Origin: JBBQTQ01 sp038213135
Lineage (GTDB): Bacteria > Actinomycetota > Thermoleophilia > Gaiellales > Gaiellaceae
Length of the DNA: 44,200 bases
Direction: 5' to 3'
Assembly: GCA_038213135.1 (NCBI GenBank)
Contig: JBBQTQ010000011.1
Location: 1 to 44,200, forward strand
In this document: positions 23,099-30,612 of the stretch, in pieces
How the letters are laid out: each line of letters starts with the position of its first letter
Numbering within the stretch: position 1 is the stretch's first letter
Made by a program: the position numbers and the translations under genes
The notes under the pieces: model-generated
Database searches by the model: none
Told to the model about the DNA's origin: nothing
The model's input: the letters and a program-made list of their open reading frames with translations, nothing else

Positions 23099-23539
23099 TC
23101 AGCGGTAGAAGCGGTAGATCGCCTCGGCCACGCAGGCCGGCTTGTCCTTGCCTTCGAGCTCGAACGTCAGCGTCACGGTCGCCTGTACGCCCCAGTCGGC
23201 CTCCTCGAGCCCGGCCACGTCGGCCCGCATCCGCACCTTCGAGCCGACCGGCACCGGCGAGGGGAAGCGGACTTTGTTCAGGCCGTAGTTGACGACGAGG
23301 GAGGCGTCCTCGACCTCGATCAGGCCGTACATGAAGCCCGGCCCGAGCGAGAGGGTCAGGTAGCCGTGCGCGATCGTCGTCCCGAATGGGCCGGCCGCCG
23401 CTTTCTCCGGGTCGACGTGGATCCACTGGTGGTCGCCCGTCGCCTCGGCGAACTGGTTGATCCGCTCCTGCGTGATCTCGAGCCATTCGCTCGTGCCCGA
23501 GAAGCCCTCCAGCGTCGCGAGCGTACGGGTCTCAGCCAT
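23099..23539 (-). CDS. MaoC-family (R)-specific enoyl-CoA hydratase
   Basis: A 146-residue MaoC-like hotdog protein. The hydratase 2 motif is complete: FAEATGDHQWIHVDPEKAAA (catalytic Asp and His, about residues 29-34) and GTTIAHGYLTLSLGPGFMYG. Members such as PhaJ hydrate trans-enoyl-CoA to (R)-3-hydroxyacyl-CoA, feeding polyhydroxyalkanoate synthesis. The ATG at 23539 is chosen over 23545 because the GGAGGT ribosome site is directly against the earlier one. It overlaps the 3' end of the PHA synthase by 8 bp and is read from the same mRNA. Confidence 0.9.
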   Translation of the reverse strand: MAETRTLATLEGFSGTSEWLEITQERINQFAEATGDHQWIHVDPEKAAAGPFGTTIAHGYLTLSLGPGFMYGLIEVEDASLVVNYGLNKVRFPSPVPVGSKVRMRADVAGLEEADWGVQATVTLTFELEGKDKPACVAEAIYRFYR

Positions 23540-25214
23540 GGACATACCTCCCTGGAGCGGGCGGGCCGTCCGGCAGGGACGGCGGCGCCACCTTTTCACC
23601 CGAGCGGGCGGAAGCCCACTCGGCCCAGTCCTCCCACCAGCTTCCCTGCACTTTCTCGGCGCCCGCGAGCCACTCGTCCGGATCGGCAGGAGTCTCGTCG
23701 TTGCGCCAGTAGAAGCCCTTCGGATTCCCGGGCGGATTGACCATCCCGGCGATGTGGCCGCCGGAGCTCAGCACCTGGCGCGACTTGCCGGAGACGAGCT
23801 GCGTCGTCCGGTAGGTCGAGCGCCAGGGCGCGATGTGGTCGTTCTGCGCGCTCAGGATGTACAGCGGGGTCTCGACTTTCGAGACGTCGATCGGCACGCC
23901 GTCGAGCGCGAACGCGCCAGGCTTCGTGAGCGCGTTCTCGACGTAGCAGGCCCGCAGATACTGCGAGTGCATCCGCGCGGGGAGCCGCACCGCGTCGGCG
24001 TTCCAGGCGAGGATGTCGAACGCCGGCGGCTGCTTGCCCATCAGCCAGTTCGAGACGACGTAGCTCCAGACGAGATCGTTACCACGCAGCCAGTTGAAGG
24101 TCGTGCCGAGGTCGGTCGACTCCGCATAGCCGCGTTCTTTGTTCCGCTCTTCGACCTTGGAGACCGTCTGCTCGTCGGCGAAGATCCCGAGGTCGCCGGG
24201 GTCGCCGAAGTCGACGAGCGTGTTGTTCAGCGTCGCCCAGCCGACCTTCGACTGCTCCCCTCGAGCCGCGAGCACCGCCAGCCCCATCGCGGTCAAGGTT
24301 CCGCCGAGGCAGACTGCGACGACGTTGACGGTCTCCGAGCCGGTTAGCTCGCGCGCCTGCTCGACCGCGGTCAGCCAGCCGTCGCGGAAGTAGTCATCGA
24401 GGAGCAGGTCGGCCATCGAGGCGTCAGGGTTGCGGTACGAGATGGCGAAGACGGTGAAGCCGGCCTTCACCGCGTACTCGATGAACGAACGGCCCGGCGC
24501 GAGATCCATCACGTAGTACTTGTTGATCCAGGGCGGGCTGTAGACGATCGGCTGCGCGTAGACCTGCTCGGTCTGCGGCTCGTAGGCGAGCAGCTCGATC
24601 AGGTCGTTCTCGAAGACGACGCGGCCGGGTGTGGCGGCGAGCGTCTCGCCGACCTTGAACGGCGTCGTGTCGACCTGACGCGGCATGCCCTTGTTCTCGA
24701 CGACGTCGCGCACGTAGTTGGCGAAGCCGCGGGCGAGGCTGAGCCCGCCGGTGTCGATCGCCTCCTTCACGACGGTCGGATTCAGGAAGGGGACATTCGT
24801 CGGCGCGAGCGCATCGGTGTAGAAGCCGAGCGCGAAGCGGGCCTTCCGCCGCTTCTGCTCCGGAATCTTGGCCGTCTCGAGCAGCCGCTTCGACCAGCGC
24901 GAGCCGACGAGGTAGCTCTCCATGACCCCGCGCAGAACCGGGTTTCCCTTCCAGGCGCGATCGGCGAAGCGACGGTCGTCCGGAGCCGGCTCGACCGCGG
25001 AGTCACCGTTGCCGCCGAGCAGCCGCCGCGCGACGCCGAGCGCGACCGAGCTCTCCTCCAGCGCGAGGCCCGCGAACGCCTTCGCGAGGTCGCCCGGATG
25101 GCGGAGCATCTCGACGCCTGCTTCGGCGAGGGCCTTGTTGATCGCAGCCGGGTCGAGACCACTGAGATCGAGCGCGTACTTCAGATCAGCCGGATCAGGC
25201 ATCCTGGCGCTCAT
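23532..25214 (-). CDS. phaC: Poly(3-hydroxyalkanoate) synthase, class I-like
   Basis: A 560-residue PHA synthase with N-terminal PhaC_N region and alpha/beta-hydrolase core. The nucleophile is C302 in VVAVCLGGTL; many synthases have G-x-C-x-G, here the first Gly is Ala. The acid is in SAQNDHIAPW and the His in SSGGHIAGMVNPPGNPKG. The conserved YSPPWINKYYVMDL segment is present. It polymerises (R)-3-hydroxyacyl-CoA on granules. Two starts compete: ATG 25214, with -10-like TATTCT 8 bp upstream (leaderless), or ATG 25202. The 25214 start shares the palindrome CATG with the divergent regulator start. MaoC gene downstream and phasin nearby make a PHA locus. Confidence 0.93.
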   Translation of the reverse strand: MSARMPDPADLKYALDLSGLDPAAINKALAEAGVEMLRHPGDLAKAFAGLALEESSVALGVARRLLGGNGDSAVEPAPDDRRFADRAWKGNPVLRGVMESYLVGSRWSKRLLETAKIPEQKRRKARFALGFYTDALAPTNVPFLNPTVVKEAIDTGGLSLARGFANYVRDVVENKGMPRQVDTTPFKVGETLAATPGRVVFENDLIELLAYEPQTEQVYAQPIVYSPPWINKYYVMDLAPGRSFIEYAVKAGFTVFAISYRNPDASMADLLLDDYFRDGWLTAVEQARELTGSETVNVVAVCLGGTLTAMGLAVLAARGEQSKVGWATLNNTLVDFGDPGDLGIFADEQTVSKVEERNKERGYAESTDLGTTFNWLRGNDLVWSYVVSNWLMGKQPPAFDILAWNADAVRLPARMHSQYLRACYVENALTKPGAFALDGVPIDVSKVETPLYILSAQNDHIAPWRSTYRTTQLVSGKSRQVLSSGGHIAGMVNPPGNPKGFYWRNDETPADPDEWLAGAEKVQGSWWEDWAEWASARSGEKVAPPSLPDGPPAPGRYVHG

Positions 25215-25551
25215 GCCCGCTGAGAATAGTGGTCTCGGGGAGTTCATCCGCATGCAGCGCCATCTGGCCGATCTCTCGCTGCGCGAGCTCGCAAACATGG
25301 CTCGCGTCTCGAACGCGTACCTGAGCCAGGTCGAGCGCGGGATGTACAACCCCTCGGCCGAGGTGCTGAAGGGGATCGCGGAGGCGCTCGACCTCTCCGC
25401 CGAGACGCTCTTTACGCAGGCCGGGCTCCTGGACGAGGACGACGCCGCACACAAGGTCGGCGTCGAGGAGGCGATCTCGCTCGACGCGAAGCTGAACGAC
25501 GAGCAGAAGGACGCGCTGATCCGCCTCTACCGGTCGATGGTCGGACATTGA
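25213..25551 (+). CDS. XRE-family helix-turn-helix regulator of the PHA locus
   Basis: A 112-residue protein with an N-terminal Cro/XRE helix-turn-helix (about residues 9-65: LGEFIRMQRHLADLSLRELA, then SNAYLSQVERGMYNPSAEVL) and a C-terminal helical tail ending KDALIRLYRSMVGH. It is sited between phaC and a phasin gene and is the likely local regulator, sensing granule or acyl-CoA state by analogy with other PHA regulators. It starts on the same CATG as phaC on the opposite strand. Its own promoter must lie inside phaC; no clear -10 is seen there. The phasin promoter begins at its stop codon. Confidence 0.87.
   Translation: MPAENSGLGEFIRMQRHLADLSLRELANMARVSNAYLSQVERGMYNPSAEVLKGIAEALDLSAETLFTQAGLLDEDDAAHKVGVEEAISLDAKLNDEQKDALIRLYRSMVGH
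25223..25228 (-). promoter_or_regulatory. -10 for leaderless phaC
   Basis: TATTCT on the reverse strand ends 8 bp before the ATG at 25214. It lies inside the first codons of the XRE regulator gene, so binding of polymerase here and transcription of the regulator interfere by position. Confidence 0.45.
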
Positions 25552-25581
25552 CGTACTACGCGTCTGCTTGGTAAACTACGC
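25548..25581 (+). promoter_or_regulatory. Phasin promoter with ACTACGC direct repeat
   Basis: TTGACG (25548-25553), 18 bp, TAAACT (25572-25577) form a good sigma-A-type promoter. The heptamer ACTACGC occurs at 25555-25561 and 25575-25581, exactly 20 bp apart, within and just after the spacer, as expected for an operator bound by the upstream XRE regulator. Confidence 0.55.
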
Positions 25582-25612
25582 AACGTCAAATCCGATCAGG
25601 AGGCAATTCGAC

Positions 25613-25897
25613 ATGGCCACCGCCACCACAGAGTTCGCAACCCTCGCCGCCGAGGCGCAGAAGCAGGCGCTCGCGTCGATCAAGCAGGCACAGGATCTGA
25701 GCATCAAGCTGACCGAGACGGCCGTCGCGTTCGTCAAGGACCAGCCCACGAAGCAGCTCGTCGAGGCGCTGCCGACCCCGGCCAACGCGATCGACATGGC
25801 GTTCGACTTCGCAGCCCACGTGCTGAAGCTGCAGAAGGACTACGCGATCAAGCTGGCCGAGACCGTCACGGCCGCGACGCAGAAGCCCAAGGCCTAG
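25613..25897 (+). CDS. Phasin-like granule protein
   Basis: A 94-residue, Ala/Lys/Gln-rich, largely helical protein: EFATLAAEAQKQALASIKQA, QDLSIKLTETAVAFVKDQ, a PTPANAIDMAFDFA turn and a second amphipathic helix ending in a Lys/Pro/Ala tail. Composition and position next to phaC fit an actinobacterial phasin that coats PHA granules, although it is shorter than most. ATG 25613 has AGGAGG about 9 bp upstream and its own promoter. A large hairpin repeat follows its stop. Confidence 0.8.
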   Translation: MATATTEFATLAAEAQKQALASIKQAQDLSIKLTETAVAFVKDQPTKQLVEALPTPANAIDMAFDFAAHVLKLQKDYAIKLAETVTAATQKPKA

Positions 25898-25912
25898 GTT
25901 CGACCTGTCCGT

Positions 25913-25961
25913 AAGGGCCATGCCGAGGGACTGTCCCTCGGGCTTGGCCCTTCGGGACGGT
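25913..25961. repeat. Palindromic repeat / terminator hairpin after the phasin gene
   Basis: An inner perfect palindrome (CCGAGGGAC, T, and complement, 25923-25941) is nested in outer arms AAGGGCCA (25913-25920) and TGGCCCTT (25945-25952). The 17 bases at 25945-25961 are identical to 13603-13619. The long stem followed by TT would end the phasin transcript; the sequence identity shows that it also belongs to a repeat family. Confidence 0.75.
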
Positions 25962-26000
25962 CCGTGCGATCATTGGCGCCCACCGACCGGGAGGTAGGCG

Positions 26001-26906
26001 ATGGCGCACGAGATCAAGCTCCTCTCTCTGATCGACGTCGAGCTCGAGTCGAGCTTCCTCGTGCTCGCCCGCAACATGGGCATCCGCACGCGGGTTCCGA
26101 CCTGGGGCGTGCTGATCCTCGGTAACCCGGTCGGCCCGATCCTCGTCGACACGGGCGCCTCCAGCCCGGAGATCATGGAGCGCCTGCATATGACCGGCTT
26201 CGTCACGGAGGAGCAGCGCCTCGAGACCCAGCTGGAGGCCCACGGCCTGAAGCCCGCCGACGTGCGCTACGTGCTCCACACCCACACGCACATCGACCAC
26301 GCCGGCCAGGACGACCGCTTCCCGAACTCGACGACGGTCGTCATGAACCGCCGCGAGCTCGAGTACTCGGCCTCCGGCTTGATGGGTGAGCAGTACCCGG
26401 CCGAGTACGTGAAGCACCACATCGACCGGCTGCACACGCCCGGCGCGCTGCGGTTGCTCGACCTCGAGCTCTCCGGCCCGGACGAGATCGCGCCCGGGAT
26501 CGTCTGCGAGGCCGCCGGCGGTCACACGGAGGGCTCGATGAACATCATCGTCGAGCTCGTCGGCGAGGAGACCGCCTGCATCTGCGGCGACGTCATCTAC
26601 GACGTCCACAACCAGGTCGTCGACCCGATCTGGCAGGTGAACGACTACGAGCCGCAGACGACCGGCAACCACGGCACCCGCAAGCGCGAGGAGAAGGCGG
26701 CGATCAAGCGCGCGCTCAACTCCGGCGACGTCGTGATCCCGATGCACGACTTCCCCGCCCGGGTCGAAGGCGGCCGCATCCTCTCGCGCTTCCGCCACGA
26801 GGTGCCCGGTCCCGAGACCCAGGTCGAGCACAAGACGGCAGCGGAAACCGGCGAGATGGGGCTCGGGCGAGGCGACGCCGTGCTGCCGATGCCGGCCGCG
26901 GTCTGA
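26001..26906 (+). CDS. Metallo-beta-lactamase-fold lactonase-like hydrolase
   Basis: A 301-residue MBL-fold protein. The metal motif is VLHTHTHIDHAGQDDRFPNS (HxHxDH), with the later His in AAGGHTEGSMNIIVE, the bridging Asp in ICGDVIYDV, and a final His in VIPMHDFPARV. The extended N-terminal VPTWGVLILGNPVGPILVDT and overall length match N-acyl-homoserine-lactonase-like members, but substrates of this subgroup vary. ATG with GGGAGGT upstream. Its TGA overlaps the CTG start of the E1 beta gene as CTGA, so these are co-translated. Confidence 0.85.
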   Translation: MAHEIKLLSLIDVELESSFLVLARNMGIRTRVPTWGVLILGNPVGPILVDTGASSPEIMERLHMTGFVTEEQRLETQLEAHGLKPADVRYVLHTHTHIDHAGQDDRFPNSTTVVMNRRELEYSASGLMGEQYPAEYVKHHIDRLHTPGALRLLDLELSGPDEIAPGIVCEAAGGHTEGSMNIIVELVGEETACICGDVIYDVHNQVVDPIWQVNDYEPQTTGNHGTRKREEKAAIKRALNSGDVVIPMHDFPARVEGGRILSRFRHEVPGPETQVEHKTAAETGEMGLGRGDAVLPMPAAV

Positions 26907-27862
26907 GCGCGGGCACCTACCTCGAGGCGGTCACCGCCGCGCTGCGCGATGCGCTCCGCGAGGACGAGCGCGTCTTTCTGCTCGGCGAGGACGTCGGCCA
27001 CTTCGGCGGCGCCTTCGGGGTCACCAAAGGGCTCTGGGAGGAGTTCGGCGACGAGCGGGTGATCGACACGCCGATCTCGGAGGAGGGCTTCGTCGGCGCG
27101 GCGATCGGTGCCGCTTGGGCCGGCGACCGGCCGGTCGTCGAGCTCCAGTTCGCGGATTTCGCCTCGTGCCCGTTCGACATGATCGTCACGGTCGCGGCGA
27201 AGACGCACTGGCGCTCCGGGCTCGCCCTGCCGCTCGTGATCCGCGCTCCGAGCGGCGGCGGCGTCCGGGGCGGGCCGTTCCACTCCGCGTCGCCCGAAGG
27301 CTGGTTCGCCGGCGTCGCCGGGCTGAAGGTGGTCTGCCCGGGCACGGTCGCGGACGCCTACGGACTGCTACGGGCCGCGATCGAGGACGACGACCCCGTT
27401 CTTTTCTTCGAGCACAAGGGCCTCTACCGGACGTTGCGCGACGAGCTGCCCTCCGCGGAACACCGCGTCCCGCTCGGCCGAGCGAAGATCGTCCAGGCGG
27501 GCGACGACGCGACGATCGTGACCTACGGAGCCGGCGTCGATCTAGCCATTCGCGCAGCGGATGGCGTGAATGTCGAGATCGTCGACCTGCGGACGGTCTG
27601 GCCGCTCGACCGGGCCGCGATCCTCGAATCGGTCGCCAAGACCTCGCGCGTGCTCGTCCTCCAGGAAGCGTCGCGTTCCAGCGGCGTCGCCGGCCACGTG
27701 CTCGCGCTCGTCGCCCAGGAGGCCTTCGAGCAGCTCGACGCCCCGCCGGTGCTCGTCGCGCCGCCGGACACGCCGGTCCCCTTCGCGCCCGAGCTCGAGG
27801 ACGCCTACCTGCCGTCGACGGAATCCCTGCGCGCTTCGCTCGAGGAGCTCCTTGCCTACTAA
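26903..27862 (+). CDS. 2-oxo acid dehydrogenase E1 component, beta subunit, CTG start
   Basis: A 319-residue E1 beta (transketolase pyrimidine-binding plus C-terminal domain). It opens SAGTYLEAVTAALRDALRED and then RVFLLGEDVGHFGGAFGVTK, the standard E1 beta N-terminus, then DTPISEEGFVGAAIGAAWAG and HSASPEGWFAGVAGLKVVCP. The catalytic Glu is in the LLGEDVG segment. No ATG/GTG/TTG exists before this region; the first (GTG 27059) would remove 52 conserved residues. The CTG at 26903 in the CTGA overlap gives the expected start. Works with the alpha subunit encoded next, binding thiamine diphosphate at the interface. Confidence 0.85.
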   Translation: MSAGTYLEAVTAALRDALREDERVFLLGEDVGHFGGAFGVTKGLWEEFGDERVIDTPISEEGFVGAAIGAAWAGDRPVVELQFADFASCPFDMIVTVAAKTHWRSGLALPLVIRAPSGGGVRGGPFHSASPEGWFAGVAGLKVVCPGTVADAYGLLRAAIEDDDPVLFFEHKGLYRTLRDELPSAEHRVPLGRAKIVQAGDDATIVTYGAGVDLAIRAADGVNVEIVDLRTVWPLDRAAILESVAKTSRVLVLQEASRSSGVAGHVLALVAQEAFEQLDAPPVLVAPPDTPVPFAPELEDAYLPSTESLRASLEELLAY

Positions 27863-28844
27863 CGGCCCCTGCATCGAGGCGCCCGGAGTCTCAGCCGAGA
27901 TCCGGCTCGAGCTCTTCCGGCTGATGCTGCTCCAGCGCTACGCCGAGGAGCGGATCATCGCGCTCTACCGCCAGGGCAAGATCTCCGGCTCGGTCTACAC
28001 CGGCTTCGGGCAGGAGGCGGTCGGGGCTGCGGCGGGACTCGCGCTAGGACCGGAAGACTTCGTCGCGCCGCTCAACCGCGAGCAGGCCTGTCACTACGCG
28101 CGCGGGGTGACGGTCGCGGACGTCTTCCGCAACTTCCTCGGCCGGGCGGACGGGCCTACGCGCGGCCGCGACGGGAACATGCACTTCGGCGTGCCGGCTC
28201 ACGGCGTCTTCCCGCTCGTCTCGATGCTCGGCAACCTCGTTCCGGTCGTCGTCGGCGCGGCGCTCGCGTTCAAGCGACGGGGCGAGGCGCGCGTCGCGCT
28301 GACCTTCTTCGGCGACGGCGCCTTTTCGACCGGCGACGTCCACGAGGGCCTCAACCTCGCCGGCGTGCTGAAGGTGCCGGCGGTCTTCGTGCTCCAGTCG
28401 AACCAGTTCGCCTACTCGACGCCGACCGCAAAGCAGATGGTCAACCCGAACCTGACCCATCGGATCCGCGGCGGCTGGAACATCCCGTGCGAGCGCGTCG
28501 ACGGCACGGATGCGCTCGCCCTCTACCAGTTCGTGCGCTCCGCGATCGAACGCGCGCGGGCCGGCGAGGGCCCGCAGGCCGTCGAGGCCGTCACCCTGCG
28601 CGGGCACGGGCACGCGGCGCACGACGACGCGAGCTACGTCTCCGCCGAGCTACGGGAACGCTTCGCCGACCCGCTCGAGCGGCTCGCCCAGCGGCTCCTG
28701 CTCGACGGCCTCTCCGAGGAGGAGGTTGCAGCCGCCCGCGAGAGCGCGAAGCAGGAAGTCGAGAACGCGCTCGCCGAGGCGGAGGCGTCGCCGGTCCCTG
28801 ATCCGGCGACGCTCACCGACGGCGTCTACTCAAACCCTCTCTAG
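27852..28844 (+). CDS. 2-oxo acid dehydrogenase E1 component, alpha subunit
   Basis: A 330-residue thiamine-diphosphate E1 alpha subunit. It shows LMLLQRYAEERIIALYRQGK, SVYTGFGQEAVGAAAGLALG, RDGNMHFGVPAHGVFPLVSM and the diphosphate-binding motif FFGDGAFSTGDVHEGLNLAG (GDG, about residue 153), ending QSNQFAYST. It decarboxylates a 2-oxo acid such as pyruvate, a branched 2-oxo acid or acetoin. The start is TTG 27852, overlapping E1 beta by 11 bp. Gene order is beta then alpha, the reverse of most operons, and no lipoyl E2 or E3 gene is in view, so they must be elsewhere or the E1 works with another acceptor. Its TAG overlaps the converging VOC stop. Confidence 0.88.
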   Translation: MPTNGPCIEAPGVSAEIRLELFRLMLLQRYAEERIIALYRQGKISGSVYTGFGQEAVGAAAGLALGPEDFVAPLNREQACHYARGVTVADVFRNFLGRADGPTRGRDGNMHFGVPAHGVFPLVSMLGNLVPVVVGAALAFKRRGEARVALTFFGDGAFSTGDVHEGLNLAGVLKVPAVFVLQSNQFAYSTPTAKQMVNPNLTHRIRGGWNIPCERVDGTDALALYQFVRSAIERARAGEGPQAVEAVTLRGHGHAAHDDASYVSAELRERFADPLERLAQRLLLDGLSEEEVAAARESAKQEVENALAEAEASPVPDPATLTDGVYSNPL

Positions 28845-29197
28845 GCGGCCGAGGAGTCGCCCTGCCAGAGGTGGAACGCGTTCCCCTCCGTGTCCTTACA
28901 CGCCGAGAACCAGCCGTGCGTCGGAACAGCCTGCTTGTCCGCGGCCTCACCGCCGAGCTCCTTCACCTTGGCGATCGACGCCTCGATGTCGGGCGTGTCG
29001 AAGTAGACGTTCGGGTGACCCGTCTCCTCACTCGACATGATCGCCGCACCGGAGGTGTCGTTGATCTGGGCCATCCGGTACTCGCCTCCGGGCATCATCG
29101 AGTCGCCGAAGCTCCAGCCGAAAACGCCCTTCCAAAAGCCCGAAGCGCGATCGACGTTCTCGCAGGGCCACTCGACATGCACCATTGCACCGGCCAT
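28841..29197 (-). CDS. VOC-family protein (glyoxalase/bleomycin-resistance fold)
   Basis: A 118-residue single VOC module: VHVEWPCENVDRASGFWKGV, FGWSFGDSMMPGGEYRMAQI, NVYFDTPDIEASIAKVKELG and C-terminal FSACKDTEGNAFHLWQG. This is the short CFP30-like type often annotated as glyoxalase/dioxygenase without known substrate. ATG with AAGGAGGT upstream is a strong start. It converges on E1 alpha with the shared palindrome CTAG holding both stop codons. Confidence 0.85.
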   Translation of the reverse strand: MAGAMVHVEWPCENVDRASGFWKGVFGWSFGDSMMPGGEYRMAQINDTSGAAIMSSEETGHPNVYFDTPDIEASIAKVKELGGEAADKQAVPTHGWFSACKDTEGNAFHLWQGDSSAA

Positions 29198-29227
29198 TTG
29201 ACCTCCTTCGTAGGGAACGGTGCGAGT

Positions 29228-29410
29228 CTATGTCGCGCGCAGCAGCGACCCGGCGAGCAGGGCCAGTACCGCCACCGGGGGTAGCCACCAGGCGGGCGCG
29301 CCCGCGTCCTTGAGCCCGACGGTCAGGCCGAGCGCGGCGACGAGTCCGACGGCGATCACCCAGTCGTCGCCGACGACGAACTCGTACCAGAAGCGGAAGA
29401 AGCGCTTCAT
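29228..29410 (-). CDS. Small two-helix membrane protein
   Basis: A 60-residue protein, KRFFRFWYEFVVGDDWVIAV then GLVAALGLTVGLKDAGAPAW, with two hydrophobic helices (about residues 16-33 and 42-57) separated by a short charged loop. I recognise no characterised family, but such genes frequently follow the COG4280-type membrane gene, as here. Its ATG overlaps that gene's stop as ATGA, so the products are made together and may form one complex. Confidence 0.75.
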   Translation of the reverse strand: MKRFFRFWYEFVVGDDWVIAVGLVAALGLTVGLKDAGAPAWWLPPVAVLALLAGSLLRAT

Positions 29411-30150
29411 GCCGTGCCCATCGCCACGCGCTGCCGTCGCCGCAGGAACTGCACGAAACCGAGCGAGGCGACGGTCAGCACGCCGAGGATCACCAGGATC
29501 GCCAGGTCGCTTCCGGGCCAGTGGGAGCCCGTGCCCTCGGTCGCCCAGAAGGTGCCGAAGGTCGTGAGCATCAGCCCGACCGCGAACTTGAGCGTGTTCT
29601 CCGGCACCCGCGCGAGCGGCGCGCGGACGAGCATCCCGACGACGATCACCGTCAACACCGCCGCGCCTGCAGCCGCAGCCGCGAGTCCAACACGACCCTG
29701 GGTGCTGCCGAACGTGATCACGATGAAGACGACCTCGAGCCCCTCCAGCAGCACGCCCTTGAAGGAGATCGTGAACGCGTACCAGTCGAGCCCTGCCTTC
29801 ACCTCGTGGCCGGCCCGGGCGGCCTCGTCGCGCTCCTGCTTGAAGGCCTCCTCTTCGTCGTGCAGCGCCTTGTAGCCGCTCGCGCGCAGGATCGCCTTGC
29901 GCAGCCACTGCAAGCCGAAGGTGAGCAGCAGGAAGCCGACGACGAGCCGCAGCGCGTCGATCGGAACCTCCTTGAGCGCCGGCCCGATTCCCGCCACGAG
30001 CCCCGCGAGCAACAGGCCGGCAGCCCCGATCCCGACGAGCGGCGAGCGCCAGCCGCGGGTGATTCCGACCGCGAGCACGATCGTCAGCGCTTCCACCGCC
30101 TCGACACCGCTGGCGAGAAAAGCGGCGAGAAAGAGGAAGACGCTCCGCAT
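29407..30150 (-). CDS. COG4280-type integral membrane protein, FTR1/DedA-like appearance
   Basis: A 247-residue protein with about seven hydrophobic helices. Two repeated acidic motifs at helix starts stand out: VEAVEALTIVLAVGITRG (about residues 16-33) and LLEGLEVVFIVITFGSTQG (about 133-151). They resemble the E-G-L-E signature of FTR1 iron permeases and related two-repeat cation transporters. A cytoplasmic charged loop HDEEEAFKQERDEAARAG lies between the halves. A cation transport role is inferred from this symmetry only. A -10-like TAAGTT ends 9 bp before its ATG. Confidence 0.75.
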   Translation of the reverse strand: MRSVFLFLAAFLASGVEAVEALTIVLAVGITRGWRSPLVGIGAAGLLLAGLVAGIGPALKEVPIDALRLVVGFLLLTFGLQWLRKAILRASGYKALHDEEEAFKQERDEAARAGHEVKAGLDWYAFTISFKGVLLEGLEVVFIVITFGSTQGRVGLAAAAAGAAVLTVIVVGMLVRAPLARVPENTLKFAVGLMLTTFGTFWATEGTGSHWPGSDLAILVILGVLTVASLGFVQFLRRRQRVAMGTA

Positions 30151-30159
30151 CGGCTAGTC

Positions 30160-30165
30160 AACTTA
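30160..30165 (-). promoter_or_regulatory. -10-like hexamer for the COG4280-type gene
   Basis: TAAGTT on the reverse strand, matching TAnnnT, ends 9 bp before the ATG at 30150, indicating a leaderless transcript. Nearby TAGGCT at 30170-30175 on the + strand could serve the PPOX gene. Confidence 0.4.
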
Positions 30166-30207
30166 GCGATAGGCTCGCGGGCAGGGTTCGAAAAGGAGGA
30201 GCGACCA

Positions 30208-30588
30208 ATGGCAGAGATGAACGACGCGGCAAAGACGCTGCTCGAGGGAAAGACGTTCTGGCACCTGGCGACCGCCAACGCCGACGGCTCACCGCAGGTC
30301 TCGCCGGTCTGGGCGGGCAGCCGCGACGGGAAGATCGTCGTCAACACCGCGATCGGCCGTGTGAAGGACAAGAACATGCGGCGCGAGCCGCGCGTCGCGC
30401 TGTCGGCTATCGGCGACAACCCGTACGAGCCGACGATGGTCCGCGGCCGCGTCGCCGAGATCGTCGAGGGCGACCAGGCCGAGAAAGACATCGACGACCT
30501 CTCGGAGAAGTACACGGGCAACACGCCCTATCCGTGGAGGAGCGAGGGCGAGCGGCGGGTGACCTTCCTGATCGAGCCGACCTCGTAG
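30208..30588 (+). CDS. PPOX-class F420/FMN-dependent oxidoreductase
   Basis: A 126-residue split-barrel flavin/F420-binding protein. It opens MNDAAKTLLEGKTFWHLATA, continues NADGSPQVSPVWAGSRDGKI, VVNTAIGRVKDKNMRREPRV and VRGRVAEIVEG, the order seen in Rv1155/PPOX-class F420-dependent proteins. It likely reduces a substrate with F420H2, or uses flavin. ATG 30208 has AAGGAGG 9 bp upstream. It precedes coxM by 24 bp, so some readthrough into the cox genes is possible. Confidence 0.88.
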   Translation: MAEMNDAAKTLLEGKTFWHLATANADGSPQVSPVWAGSRDGKIVVNTAIGRVKDKNMRREPRVALSAIGDNPYEPTMVRGRVAEIVEGDQAEKDIDDLSEKYTGNTPYPWRSEGERRVTFLIEPTS

Positions 30589-30597
30589 GTCGTCTGT

Positions 30598-30603
30598 TAT
30601 GAA
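30598..30603 (+). promoter_or_regulatory. -10-like hexamer before coxM
   Basis: TATGAA ends 9 bp before the ATG at 30613 and lies in an A/T-rich patch in the 24-bp gap after the PPOX gene; it may start a leaderless coxMSL transcript. Confidence 0.3.
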
Positions 30604-30612
30604 TCGCAACCG

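Noticed and set aside
21933..23486. Long reverse-strand reading frame opposite the histidine kinase
   Set aside because: Low-complexity antisense of a gene with full kinase motifs.
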